From the NCBI GenBank assembly GCA_036937835.1, contig CM072878.1, positions 918,501 to 982,500 of the forward strand: a stretch of DNA of 64,000 nt. The letters run 5' to 3'. A model generated the notes under the pieces. It saw nothing but the letters and a program-made list of their open reading frames with translations. It did no database searches and was not told the DNA's origin. The DNA is from Pampus argenteus (taxonomy: Eukaryota; Chordata; Actinopteri; Scombriformes; Stromateidae). The first letter of the stretch is position 1. Each line of letters starts with the position of its first letter. Below are positions 46,331 through 60,075 of the stretch, piece by piece. Both the position numbers and the translations under genes were made by a program.

Positions 46331-46988
46331 GAACAAGAACAATGACAAAGAAAACCTCCTTTACTGTCCATACTGGCACCTGACTGTTGTTTTACGACAA
46401 CATTGAAAAATTATGTATCTGTCCTTTAAGAGAACAAAATATTATCCAAAGATGGCAACATTTTATTCCCCCAACCACATAATTTATTGCGCCATGAATA
46501 CAATATGAATATCTTTAATGTTTACATCTTATAAGCGTGTATACAAAACTACTTAAATATAAGTAGATGGGACATATTTCTACTGTTATGACATTAAATA
46601 AATTAATATGGAAAAATACAAATGCACCCTTAACTCTATGAATAGTAGGCAATGAAATCAATATCCGAATAAATCTGCTCTTGCATAATCATGTTTTCCT
46701 ATAACCTGTAGTTGTCCAGTTAGCTACACCATCCTGTCTGTTAGACAGGAGAGGATAATGTAGGAGCTGGAGTCCTTGAATTTGATGTTTAAGAAGTGTG
46801 GGATCCCTGAATATTGTTAAGAACGCACAGATAGAATCATTAGACGTAAACACTATTTATGCTTCTCTAATACATACCTTCATGGACAGGTCTGAAGGTC
46901 CCAGAGGTTTATTGACGAGCTCATGAAATTTGGATAAAGAGACCCTTTGACTCTTCTCAAGCAGATTTTATATATTTTATATATATTA

Positions 46989-47020
46989 GCTCTGCAAGTT
47001 CACTAAGGAACTTGCAGAGC
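46989..47020. repeat. perfect 13-bp hairpin, copy 2 flank
   Basis: GCTCTGCAAGTTC, six-base loop ACTAAG, then GAACTTGCAGAGC. In copy 1 only the right arm exists (15228-15240), so the left arm was newly added. Confidence 0.9.
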
Positions 47021-47339
47021 CTTGAATCTTCCATCAATCCATCACAGTGAGCAGTTTGACACTGAACAGAACAGATATTTTAATGTAAGTGACCAAATTC
47101 ACACAATGAACCTCATCAAGCGTGTAGGTTTGGTCTCAACATTAGTCGTGACACATGGGATCCTGTTGACAGAAACATGCCACCTGGTGATGGGTAGATG
47201 AGGCCTTATGAAGCACATTGCCCAAACTGTATTGATACTCAGTAGGGACCCCTGCTGGATCATAAACATTATTACAGGCATCCCAGTTAAGAGACTCCAC
47301 TGACATAATGATTCAATTATCTATATACTGTGTGTATAT

Positions 47340-48396
47340 ATATATATTAATTTAAGAACTAAGAACTATTCGTTTTCCATGGTTTTGGTCCATAGGACAT
47401 TCTCCCAGAACCTGTGTGGCTTGTCAACATGTAGTTCGGCAAATTCCAGTCTGGCTTTTTTATGACTTGTTTTCAACAATGGTGTCCTCCTCGGTCGTCT
47501 CCCATGAAGTCCATTTTGGCTCAAACAATGACGGATGGTGCGATCTGACACTGATGTTCCTTGAGCTTGAAGTTCACCTTTAACCTCTTTAGAAGTTTTT
47601 CTGGGCTCTTTTGTTACCATTCGTATTATCCTTCTCCTTGATTTGTCATCAATTTTCCTCCTGCGGCCACATCCAGGGAGGTTGGCTACAGTTCCATGGA
47701 TCTTAAATCTCTGAATAATATGTGCAACTGTTGTCACAGGAACATCAAGCTGCTTGGAGATGGTCTTATAGCCTTTACCTTTAAGATGCTTGTTGATAAT
47801 TTTCTTTCTAATGTCCTGAGACAACTCTTTCCTTTCCTCTGGTCCATGTTGAGTGTCATACACACCATGTCACCAAACAGCACAGTGACTACCTGTAGTC
47901 CTATATATAGGACCACTGACTGATTACTGCTTGTAGAGACAGGTGATGCTAATGAGTGGACACACCTTGAATTAACATGTCCCTTTGGTCACATAATTTT
48001 CAATCTTTTCTAGGGGTACCATCATTTTTGTCCAGGCCTGTTTCATGAGTTTATTTTTTAAAATAATTCTCTTGAAGCATCGTTGAAAAGCAATGCCTGA
48101 CTTTCATTGGTTAAATTTCTTAGAATTTTTATTCATTATTACTTTTTACAGATTGAAGTTATTTCTGACCATTGTGAGTTTTTTCTTTAATTAAACGAAG
48201 GGTACCAACAATTTTGTCCACGTGTGTACCCTGGGAATCAATTTAGCTTAAGAATGTCAAATAGGACATAAAGTATTATGTGACCAGCTGCATTTTTTGT
48301 TGTATTCGTTGTATCATATGTTTAGTGGTACCAGATATTAGAATGAACAAGAAATTGAAGAAAACAAGGGTGGTCTAATAATTTTTCCATGACTGT
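47340..48396 (-). mobile_element. Tc1-like transposon, N-terminal half of transposase
   Basis: Right inverted end reads TACAGTCATGGAAAAATTAT on the minus strand, next to TA at about 48397. The left end is lost. The transposase frame at 47366-47863 has the paired-type helix-turn-helix region (KTISKQLDVPVTTVAHIIQR, then GRRRKIDDKSRRRIIRMV and TVSDRTIRHCL-like text). The catalytic DDE domain is missing. Confidence 0.82.
47366..47863 (-). pseudogene. Tc1 transposase, DNA-binding half only
   Basis: 165 codons starting MYDTQHGPEERKELSQDIRK. It has two helix-turn-helix segments joined by a GRRRKID AT-hook-like linker and ends at FWENVLWTKTMENE, about where the first catalytic aspartate would be expected. 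Intact full-length Tc1 transposases are about 340 residues. Confidence 0.8.
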
Positions 48397-48481
48397 ATAC
48401 CTAGTAATATTTGTTATGACAGACAAAACAGCAACATTCACGTGAATCTTTCTTAAAGCGATAAGGGTTTTGATCTATAAG

Positions 48482-48585
48482 TCAAATCAAATAAAATCAA
48501 ATTTTATTCATATAGCCCAAAATCACAAAATACATTTGTCTCAGAGGGCTTTACAATCTGTACAGGGAGTGACATCCTTCTATCT
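48482..48585 (-). mobile_element. CR1/L2-type LINE 3' tail (about 100 bp)
   Basis: TCAAATCAAATAAAATCAAA followed by the family 3' UTR to GGGAGTGACATCC. Severely 5'-truncated. Confidence 0.8.
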
Positions 48586-49159
48586 CAAGGCTACAGCCTT
48601 ATTATGCATAAGCACATAAAAACGGTATGTATCTACGTATCTATGACCAAATATGGAATCACCTGTTTATGAAATGACTGTGTTTTTGATTCTTCAATAA
48701 AAGAGTGGTGCAGGGCTGAGTAGGGCAGACTCTCATGCTGTGAAGCTGGGCGTCTCGCTTTGCACGGAGCTACTTGACCACACAAAAGACAAACTTTTTT
48801 TACTTTCTGACTGAGTAGATGAAATCGTATTTCCACCACAGTTGCCATGCTGCCATTCTGCATAACTGGAGGTTCTGGTAAATTAGTATTTAAAAAAAAA
48901 AAATATTTTTTTTAAGCATGTTTGCCCCACTGACTCGAAGACTAGAGGCAGTGGACCCAAATCAACCAACTGATCGGAACCGCCGCTACGACCTGGCCAC
49001 CCTACTCACTCCGTGGTGACAAACAGCACTAGTCTCTTTAGCATAAGGAACTGCAAGCAGAGAAAGAACTTCTGCTACAATAAGCCTTAAAACATATTTC
49101 GTAAGAGAATCTCATGCTTCAAAAAAGGCTACTGTACTTCTGTCTCCTGTCTATGACAG
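48586..49159. other. spacer, unclassified
   Basis: Contains a 76-codon minus-strand frame at 48633-48863 of unknown nature and no other feature. Confidence 0.4.
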
Positions 49160-49697
49160 AATGTCTCCTTTTCAAGCATGCATTAAGGATATAAAAAATT
49201 GGATGACCCACAATTTTCTGATGCTAAATATAAAACTGAAGTTCTCCTAATAGGACCCAAACACCTCAGAAACTATCATTCCAGAGATTTAGCCTTAGAT
49301 GGGATCACCCTGGCCTCCAGCTCCACCGTAAAAAATCTTGGAGTTGTTTTTGATCAAGACTTGTCCTTTAATAACTATATAAAACAACTTTCGAGGACTG
49401 CATTCTTCCACTTACGTAACATTGCCAAAATCAGACGCATCATTTCTCAAGCGGATGCAGAAAAACTAGTCCATGCATTTGTTACTTCTAGGCTGGACTA
49501 TTGTAACTCTTTGCTATCAGGCTGCTCTAATAAGTCTCTTAAGAGTTTACAGCTGATTCAGAATGCTGCTGCACGTGTTCTGACAGGAACCAAGATCTTT
49601 ACGGTCAGGCACCCTGTACAGATTGTAAAGCCCCCTGAGACAATTGTATTGTGTGACTTTGGGCTATACAAATAAAATTTGATTTGATTTGATTTTC
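49160..49697 (+). mobile_element. CR1/L2-type LINE, end of RT joined to 3' tail
   Basis: The frame at 49199-49675 encodes SSTVKNLGVVFDQDLSFNNY, HAFVTSRLDYCNSLLSG and LIQNAAARVLTGTKI, then jumps to the 3' UTR by deletion. It ends in TTTGATTTGATTTGATTTT. This is the best-preserved RT C-terminal segment of the family here. Confidence 0.85.
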
Positions 49698-52600
49698 TCA
49701 ATGAAGCTTTAATACCAGTGTGAAGTTAGCTTGATATTGGAGTGTGTGGCTTGTCCTTTCAACTGTTAAATAACTTAAATAAATACAAGTGTGTTGAACA
49801 TGTTTATGAGTAAAAGGATCATTTGCAGTTGCCTTTTTAACAAGTTATTGTCATGCTTACGAATATTTTTCTCCTTTTCTATTAAGTGGAGGCAGAACAA
49901 AATATACTTTATTCATTTATGTAACATATATACAAATGTGTTCTCAAATGTTGAGAAAATGGTTGCAAAAATATTTACAGACTATTCAGCATCAGGTTAA
50001 TTTTTAAAATTTTATTTAAACTGCATGAATCAGTATTTTTATATTAACAATAGATCAAATGCCTTTGTTTAATGTGGAAGAGGTTGCTTGCAGTGATGGA
50101 ACCATAGAGAATCATCATCCAGTTCTGAAGTTCCTCCTCAGCTCTACAGAGTTTTTCATTCACCTTTAGCCCATTGTTTTCAACTACTGCCTTACAAAAT
50201 CTGTTCGTACCAACCTTAGTGTAAAATCGCTGATAACACTTTACTCTACCTGCACAGAATGCAAGTGGTGCCGGTGGAGACCAACACAGAGCTAAAAGGG
50301 ACTGAATATTGAACTTACATTTATGACGTGTACACATAAATAAGTAAGACTTTGCTAAACATAAAAACTTCACAAAATGAGATGTTTTCAGCTTGTCCAA
50401 CAACCACCAAATAGCCAAAGGAAGACTTTAAATATCCTGTATAAGAAATCCTGTAACAAGTGACTCATTCATCTTCTCCCTTATATTATAACTCTTTTAC
50501 AATATTGTTGTATAGGTTTGTTCCAAACACAAATCTTTTTCTAAGCAGGGTGATTTTGGTTTCTGAGAGCAGCTCTGCTCAAACCGTATGGTAACCTTCC
50601 AACCTGGCCACCGGGGGGTGCCATGATGCTTCAGGAAATTATCCATCTGCAGGATGAGACACACTTCTAATTCACACTGCAATGTCCTCCATTTTTTGAG
50701 AAGAAAGAATGTATGTATGTGTTGCCTGGGTGTGTGTTGCCTGGGTGTGTGTTGCCTGTGTTGCCTGTGTGTGTGTTTTATATATACGGCTTATTATCAT
50801 GGAGTTTTCCCCTTTTCTCTGGGGTTAAGTTGTAAAGAGGAAAAGAGTAAATTCATTGTGAGCCTGAAGGAGGAACTCTGTAGTAGCACCCAGCCTGTGT
50901 GTGTGTGTGTGTGTCTGTGTGTGTGTGTGTGTGCGTTTGCGTACATTGGTTTGGATGTAGACTAAAGCTGGAAACATAGAGTTGAGAGTTAAAAGTCAGC
51001 CGTGCATGTGTGGAAAACCACATTACTGAAAGTAGACTTCCCTGTGTGTGTGATTACTGCAACATAGAATTACATGAGGCTGAGCTGGGGTTCGGATGGG
51101 TTTAGACAGCTGAGGTCAACAACACATCCAGTTAAAACAGTGTGGAGCTCCAGCCAAGTGACCTGATTGGTCAGAGTCTAACCCTAGCCGTGCTCAGAAC
51201 TCCCATAATGTACGGCTCTCCCCTTCTGTGGTGACCAGGCTGCTTGTTAACCAAATGTGCTGCTCTCTGCTACACGTCTGGAGAAAACAGTACACGTGTA
51301 TGACCAATGTGTAGAAGCAGTAATCCACTAGTGGGCGCTTTACATTGAGCTTGATTGAGAGTGAGATCCAGCTGCAGGATTTAAAGATACACCCACTCAC
51401 AGACATACACACTTTGTCCAACGGTGTCTTTTAAGGTCCAAACAATGCACACGGACAATCGAAAACACAGTTGTGAAACAACATATGCCATGTAATTATG
51501 TCACATTGCATTGCATTTTTCAAATATTAAAGTTTAATTTATATAGAATTGATTACAAAGCCAGACAATAAAAAAATACTTTATTTTAACAGCATTAAGA
51601 AGAGAAAGAATCATTCTCATATTTCATGAGAAGGTCAATGTCCAAAATAAGTTAAATCCCTTAACCCCTTAAAGATACAGTTACTTGCTTTGGTGTAATT
51701 GTAAGGGTAGATTAAATGATGGAGAAATATCTTGAATTTTCAACATAAAACATGAATCTACAGCTAATGATAGAACTACCATTGTGTGGTTGAGTGTTAT
51801 TATCAAAAGCAGAGTGTGAATACCATGATCATAATTTAAAGTGGAAACAGACAACTTTTCAACTTTCCTCCTGTCCCGTTCTGCCCCTGAATGTGTAATG
51901 TTGTGAACACACAACCTCCACTCTTTCAATTTCCAGAGTAAAATATTGTTTTATATTTGACCCAGTTGCGCAGTGGTCGACACACTTCCTTTGTGCCTTA
52001 AATCGAGCCTTCATTTTCCTGGGAGATCGTACCAGGTGGGAGACAGAACTGCATAGTGAAAGCAAGGCTTATATGGAACTAATCTAATTGCAGATGGTGT
52101 CATTGTTCGGTAGCCTTTACACTAAAAAGTTGCTTATTACCACCACTATTAAATGAGATAATTCTATAATATACACAGTGGAATAAAGCAGTCTATTACA
52201 AAAAAATAACTCATTCCTAACAGTTGAAAATTGAGGTCTTATTTCAATATTTGCAGTAATATTTCAAACTTAAATAGAAAAAGGGGCATTTGAAAAGGAG
52301 TGTTGATCTTTGACCACGTTGTTGTCCTGTGGTGGCTGCGTCTTTTCTCTGCAGAACACCTGTGAGACCACAAACCTGTGTGACTGCAGCATCAGTGCTG
52401 TGCAGCAGTTGAAGCCAGAACAGAACCATATAAACTGGTATCATGACTTCATATCTTTTTTTTTGTGGCCTTGATGTATTAGACAAATTGTGAGATTTTG
52501 TTTGCTTCAGTGTCATGTGACGGGTACACAGTACCGCTCAGTGTTCACATAGTAGTTACACAATCATGACCAAATGTGTAATTCACCTTAACTGGTTCTT

Positions 52601-54831
52601 TTTCAATGCAAAGAATCAGTGACTCTGCTTTTTCTGCATTTCTGACCTTTCAGATGTGTTTTTTCCTGTGATGTGGGCATGACTAGGTCACTCTGAGAAC
52701 CTCAGCTGTTAACTGTTTGAAATACATTAGTGTGTCAGGATGTCCTGCATGAATGTGTATGCCTGTGCATGTGTGTAACCCTATATCCACAGCAGCATGC
52801 GTGTCCAGGCTTGTCTCTAGGTGTTTGTATAGCCAAGAGGTCAAGTGTAACTTAATGGGCCTGCAGGTGTGTGTGTGTATGTGTGTGTAAAGCTTATGTT
52901 GTCATGGTTATAGTTACCATTAAAGCAATCCGAACTGAGTTGATTTGAATGAAGACAAGAGAGGTATTGCAACAACAGGAGGAAAAAAGTCTAGAGGAAG
53001 AAGAGAAGCTCAGAGTAGCAGAATAAAAGAGGAAGGGCGAGGGGGGAAACTATACGTAGAAGTGGGCTGGAACTTCAGGTATGCTGGAGGCAGGCACAGA
53101 CAGGTGGAATGAGAGAGGAAACAAGAGAGAGAAGTCTAAAGAAAAATCTATTTTTTACATCCCATCATAACTGAGATTTTTTGTAATTGCACCATGCTGC
53201 AAGTTAGACATACAGATGTGAATCCAACATGTTACAATGAGTACTGAAGTACACTTCATACACTCGTTCAGTTTTTATGAAAGTAGTGTACTTTAGCACA
53301 AATCTGAGGTACTTGTACTTAAATATTTCATGCTTCAAGATTTGACATACAAAACATAGTATGATGAGCTCATAAAATATTTTTATAAAATAACATTTTT
53401 ATAGATAAAACTACCCAACGGGACTGTAAATGAAATAGCTCCACCTCAACAAAAGTAAAATTAAATATTGATCATCAGTATTAATGATCTAGTAATAATA
53501 CATTAGTACATACATGGAAACATTTAATACATTTCCTTTTGATACTTTAAAGTCCTCCTTCACTAAAAATGTGTTTATTGTTACTTTACTTATTCAACCT
53601 TCACTCTCTGACACTCACAGGACACTTTACAGTGAAGTAGGACACATCTTGTGTCCAGTTAAACTTTTGAAATAGAAAATATGTACATATTCATAAATGT
53701 CATTTTAAGACTGACTACTGACTACTAACACTGACTAATAAAAAACTGCTCTGTAGTGCTACTAAAGGTGAAAGACTCAGAGATCCTTTAACCCTTAGAG
53801 CCCCGCAGACACAGTTTGTGTCCAAATTCACATCCCTTCTTCTAGGTTGATGAAGTATTCATCACAGCAAGGTGCGGTGCATTTCAAATGAAATGTTGAT
53901 GATGACAACCTGATGATGATCTAATGATGCTGGATAGAGTCACATATTTATATGTACTGTAGTATTTACGTTATGAAGACCGATCAAACTTCTGCAAAGT
54001 AATGTTGTAACTAATTTCTTATACAATAAATTACTTTTAACACAGTATTTTGACATTGTGGTGTGGCTAAAAATCTGAATACTTTCTTCAGCACTGATCC
54101 GGGAATCTTGTAGGAACGATGACTCAATCTTTCCAGTCCACTGACTGGTCAGTAGGCTGCTGGCTGTATGTAGCAAAGGTACTATGTTTTTACATTTGTT
54201 TGGTGTTAATTGTATTATCTACAGAAAAAAAGAACTTAAATGCAACTATCATATATATGTTGAATTTGTGAACAAATGTAAGCAGTGACAAAAGGCTAAG
54301 CTGATTCGTCTGACTTGAATACACACACTCAGATGAACACACACAACTTTTTTGCTGCCTTGATACATGGAAACACACGCACGGTCAAATAAAAGTTCAT
54401 GAGAACAGAAACACTTTAAAAGCTTGTGGTTGGACGTTTGGGCTGTCGCTCTTCATCCTACATTCCAGGAGAGTTCCCTGGCTCAGAGAGAAAAGACACA
54501 CCCTGTGAGAAAGGAGGAGAGAAGGATGGAGGGAGGGAGGACGCGATACAGTATATAGGCTCAGCCTCCACGCTGAGGCTTCGGTCATGACTGGCAGGTT
54601 TTGGATGGAGCGAGGGATGACGTGTTGCTTCACTGACAAGTTTAAAGGCTTTTGTCTTGTCAGCTGTTTTTAATTATTCTCTATTGTCTTAAAAAAACAA
54701 AAATAAATCTTGAACCAGAAACAAAAAGCAAAAGCTGCTCGTATTAATATTTGTAGCCATGGATGGCAGAGATGATGATGCGCTTTAACAAGCAGACAGG
54801 AAACCATCCAACAGCTAGCGTTAGCTCAGCA

Positions 54832-54833
54832 GT

Positions 54834-54910
<77 letters not shown>
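54832..54910. repeat. compound TG/GA microsatellite
   Basis: About 13 TG units followed directly by about 26 GA units. Confidence 0.97.
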
Positions 54911-54912
<2 letters not shown>

Positions 54913-55032
54913 TGCCCATTTGATGGAGAACAAATAGAACAAAAAAAGAAAAAAAAAGAATCAATTTGAGAATGTAAATTGGGCAGAGAGAAATATTTCT
55001 TGTCAGTGACTCACATCATCAGCCACAGACAG

Positions 55033-55033
<1 letters not shown>

Positions 55034-55078
<45 letters not shown>
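55034..55078. repeat. CA microsatellite
   Basis: About 22 uninterrupted CA units. Confidence 0.97.
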
Positions 55079-55084
<6 letters not shown>

Positions 55085-58000
55085 TCATGAACTATCATGC
55101 TGGGTCCTGTTTTAAACACTATACCTGTCTTGGAGTTTGGGGATATTTGTCAAACTGCACAACAAACTATGCATGAAATATTTTCATATTCACACATAAT
55201 CTTGATTTTATTTAATTATTTCTTCTTGTGTGTTTGGACAATGTTCTATAGCAAAGCGTGATAAGCTACTGTATATCAGGTTTTGGCTACACAGACAGTA
55301 CTTGTCTACTTGTCAGAATCAATCATTGTGGATGTAGGTCTTTTAATAGGCTTTAATAAAAAATACCAAACACGCCTTTTGATGAACCATTTCATTTAGG
55401 TGAGCTTCCATCTGCTGGTTGAAGAGAACCAATCAACAGCAGAAACGTGCATTCAGAGTTTCAGGTATTTACAACTGATTAGCAGTAGTAGATTATTTTT
55501 AACCAACTCCAGACAATGTTCACTTCAGCTTACATGAATAAAAGATAACCAGGTGTTGCATGTGTCCTTTGCCTCGGTTCAGGACGTCAGAATAACAGAC
55601 AGCTTGAAGAGTTTTGTTCTGCCTCATGTTGCTTTACGGCTGGAACAGGACACCTCCTTCCATTTCCTTAACTCCGCCCCTTACCCGCTTCACAGTTCTA
55701 CCCTCAATTGCCCCTCCCTCAGCACCCCACCCACCCACCCACCCAACACCCTAAATGTAGTCCCAGTTTTCCTACATATATTGATTATTGATGTTAACAT
55801 TGGTATCTAGTGAGTTGTGTTTTCTGTTCCTACACCAGCAGACCAGTCCACCGGTAAGACCAGTGTTAGTACCGGTAGAGCAGCAGCTTAGAGGAGCTGC
55901 AGGAATCCAGGGTCTGTGTGGGTGAATGGGAGTTCTGGTTGTGGGGGTGCAGTTATTCAGTTTGACCACCGGGGGCCGCCAGAACAGTTCTGTCTTCACA
56001 GATCTCAGGTACTGTAGAAACTACAGAAAGGTCTGATAAGGGGATTCTGACATTTCTATTGCTTCCACAAACATGGACATATATACATATACAATCCTAG
56101 TACCATGTTTCTGAATCACTTCTGATCAGATTCAAACAAGTCTGATGTTGTCGTCATTGACAGCAGGTGGACAAAACTACTGAGCCAATCAGAGCTTTGA
56201 AGGCGGGATTAAGAATGGGAACAGGGTCATCTTACTGTGTCAAAGCAAACAATTTGGATGAAACTGAAACCTTTTTGGAAAAGAAGACATATTCATTGAA
56301 GATTATACAGATCAGATGAGAAGACTCATGTCTGTAGGTAAACATGAAGCTACAGCCAACAGCTGGTTAGCATAGCTTAGCACAAAGACTAGGCACAGGG
56401 GGGAACAGCAAGACTGACTCGTCCAACAAAATCCTAAAATATTAGATCTAGTTGAGTTTAATCTAGACTCCAGACTAGCTGTACTAATCTAACTGGCTGC
56501 TAGCAGTAGCTTTATATGTACAGCACTGACATGATATTATATCGATCATCTAATGTTTGGCAAGAAAGATAATAATCATATTTTACCAAAATATCAATTC
56601 CTAGAAGAAATGTGCCATCACCTACATTAGTTCAAAAAAGCAGAAAACAAACCCGATAAACTAGTACATATCAGAGATGATTACAGTGTCATACATGAGA
56701 AGCAGGTCCATCAGAACTTCAATAATACGACGAAAATAATGAATACTAAAAAGTGATTGTGACTTTTTATATTGTGGATACTGTGACCACAATTTGTCAA
56801 AGGAGAATCTGTGACAGGAAAGAATACACATTGAAGATTAGAGGGACAGACGCAGTAAGGGAAAGCAACAGAGAGGAAACCAGGCCACATAACAGTTACA
56901 GTGATGAGTAATGTACTGGCTGTGTGTGCGTGTGTGTGCGTGTGTGTGCTGGTCCTCTGCAAATCTCATTAGCCAACAGAGATTCCAGCAGCTCCGATGT
57001 CTTCGCACTGCAGCAGCCAATAGTTTGTGACCTACGCTAGTATTGACCAATTACTACCAGTTGGTTCTGATGAGCCCACCCACTTCTCTTTGTCCCACCC
57101 ACCAGTGACAGCAGGGCCCAGGCTCAGGGGCTTCTTTTCTCAGTGTTTTCTCTCAAGTGAAAAACTTCCATCTGAACCTCACAAGTTTCAAACAAATGAA
57201 GATGTGCAAAAATGAAAAAACTCATGCATCTAAAATCATAAAGTTTAGAAGTATTACAATCAAAATGTATTTAAAGTATCCAAAGAAAAAGTACTGTTTC
57301 TACAGAAAAATGTGTTTGCTGTTAGCAATAGTATTAATAACATTTTATAGTTATATATAGTTTTACTACTTTTTAATCAGTGCATACGTTTAGTCCAATA
57401 ATTCCCAGCTAAGGGCTCAGTGGTTTTTTGAGAAATATTAGATAATGTCACATCTTTGGACTTCAGTTACTTAAATCAAACCATTTGAGATTTTTTGAAG
57501 GGAAATCCCACTTTGGTGGAACTTGTAACAAACCATAGACATCTGAAACATTTATCGTGGTGTAATTATGTAAAATCTTACTCTTACCACTAAAATGTAG
57601 TGAGGTAAAAATATAAAGTAGCATAAAATATAAATACCCAAGTTAAGTACAAGAACCTCTTCATTCTACTTATGTACAGTATTTGACTACATGCACTTGG
57701 TTACTTTCCACCAGTGTAAAAGAAAAAAGGGAACAATGACGTAGGGCATGTGTAAGAGCTCAGTGTTCAGAGTTCAGCTCATCACAGTCTCTCAAACATT
57801 GACATTTACTCAGGTAAATGTGCATCTTTAGGCTTTCAGCAAACATGAATGCATTATCTAATGTGCTCATGACATGCAGAGGTGGCCTGTGACTGAGAAG
57901 CTTGTCCCTAAAGGTTTCTCCCCGTCAGACCACAGAACAGAATGTCTACCGTCATGGAAAGCTAAAGCTGAAAGGAAGAATAGCAAGAACAACAATGATG

Positions 58001-60075
58001 GTAGAATAGTAAATGGACTCAAAGCTTTATAATACATGTCAGCATTCACCCATTCACACACACTTGACGTGTGGACTGGAGAAGCCGAAAATAGATCCAT
58101 CGATCTTTCAATTAATGGATGACCACTCTACCTCTGAGCCACAGCTGCCTCTGGAGTCAAGAAGAAAAAAATCTCTGTGTAAATGGGAAGAGACGTTTCT
58201 GTCTCTACATGTGGCTTAAAGGGAATTCCTCAGTGACCTCAGAATTACTCAGGAATGATCCAAGTTATCTGAAAACAAAGGAGATCAGCTTTCACTTTTC
58301 CTTGTCTGGACTGGTTGTCATCCAGTCGGGTATCTCCTGATCATAACCTCTGACCCCCACAACATGATGCTCAAGCCTTTCCTCTCAGTTCTTTTTGTAT
58401 TTTCTGCAACAATCCAGCACACCTAATAAGTTGTGAATACGCTGTTAAATACATAAATGTCAATAGACTGGGCTTTGTTTTTAATTAAAGGAGTAAAACC
58501 ATGTTTTGGTCGAAATAAGCAACATACCAAATGCAGCCAGACAAGATGGACACTGAAGTCCTGGAAGCATAGGACTCAAACATGGGTACAGATGCAGGGT
58601 CGTCTAGCAAAGTTGAACCTGCTTTAGGTCTTTAGTCTTTCCTCAAATGTCTGTGCAGATGTTTTGGTATCTGATAACCTTTGGATTATTTGATCCAGAA
58701 CTCATTCAGAGACCTTTGGACATGGAATGCAGTGTCCTCCAGCATCATACTGGTGCTTTGTACCCGATTACATGAAACAACCAAACTCTTATAAAAGTGA
58801 AAAACAGCCAGTCTTCAGAGGGAATGGGGTTTGAACCCCAGGCCTTTGGTTAAAGTGGAAAACAGCTTTGTTACGGTGAGAAAAATAAAAGTGCCCCACC
58901 ATAAACAAGCCAGAATGGAACAGCTATAACATAGCCATTATGTAACTTTAAGCCCCAGAAAACCCATTTAAAACACCACCATAAAACATCAAAAACGTCC
59001 AAGTCCAATCTAAGCAGTTCCTCCCCTTGTCCCTGTGTGGAGATACAGCCTCTTTATCCATAACCCCCCTGCTAATGTGGCTAAGTGCTAACAGAAACCA
59101 GCAGCAGGTTTAGAGGTGTGGAGGAGTGGGGTGGCTGGCGTGAGGTGGGACAGGGGTAGTTAATAGGCTTTGAGAGCAGCTAATATGGAAAGAATAACTG
59201 TTCAAAAATTGCTGAGAAGGAGTGAAAGAGGGACATAAAAAGAGGAGAAGAAAGGGGAGGAAGAGGTGACCTGTGGCCCCCTGATGTCATACTGGAAACC
59301 GCTAGAGGGGGGCCATTTAAACTACTCCATAAAGACATTTAGTAGGGTAGGGGGTGCCAGCGTGGCAAGCAGGTACCTGCTGATCTGCATGTGTGTTTGT
59401 CCAGGTACAACTGAGCTGCATCTGGACTTGTGACAAAGAGCTGATGTTGGCTTTTGGCATCAGAACAAGTAAAAGTGCAGAGGTAAGAGATGTAATCTAC
59501 AGCTGAGGCAGCAAGTTGGCTGCAGGTCTACTTTTCATTTGTGTTCATACACAGGCTAGCCCAACAAGCTGTGAACAACACACTGACATGTGGTACATGG
59601 CGAACTAGATGGCCAACCGTTGCCTTTTTACACATCCATGAGATATCAAGCAACATTAACATTCATCTGGAGTGATGCTTCAGGCCTCCTGATGATAATT
59701 ACAATATAGCAGCAAAATGTTCCACCTTGTCTGCCATTTGGTGTTGAGCAGGTAGCTTTTTTTTTGCTAAAAACAGATGCATCTGATAATTAGATTAATA
59801 CGAGCAGGGGACCGAACTATACAGTGAAGTAAAATAAAACAAAACCAAAAAAAGAGAAAGAAAGACACCAACAGCTCTGTAGAGCTGAGGGGAACTACAG
59901 AGTTGGATACTTCTTTGGTTCATCACTATTAAGTAATCCCAGCCATTTTACACACAGCTATGTTTTCTTTTGTTTATATAAAATATTGATTAGTGCAGCT
60001 TTAGTCAGGATAAATTTGGTTTGTTATAGAACGGGTTCACAACTTTTCAATAATGTATATAATATACACTGAGTA

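Larger units (their letters stand above)
49698..60075. other. gene-poor region with microsatellites
   Basis: No multi-exon gene or large transposon recognised. Simple repeats: GTGTTGCCTG-type repeat at 50724-50775, GT at 50898-50934, TG then GA tract at 54832-54910, CA at 55034-55078, GT at 56923-56948. A minus-strand frame at 50044-50418 and an open exon-like block at 52363-52430 were examined without a firm call. Confidence 0.6.

Noticed and set aside
48633..48863. 76-codon minus-strand frame
   Set aside because: No recognisable motif or splice context; likely chance or old transposon debris.
52363..52430. Exon-like block after TTTTCTCTGCAG (NTCETTNLCDCSIS...)
   Set aside because: The acceptor is good but the donor is weak, the frame runs on into AT-rich DNA, and no neighbouring exon or recognisable family was found.
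54763..54969. 68-codon frame with RERERE run
   Set aside because: It is the translation of the TG/GA microsatellite.
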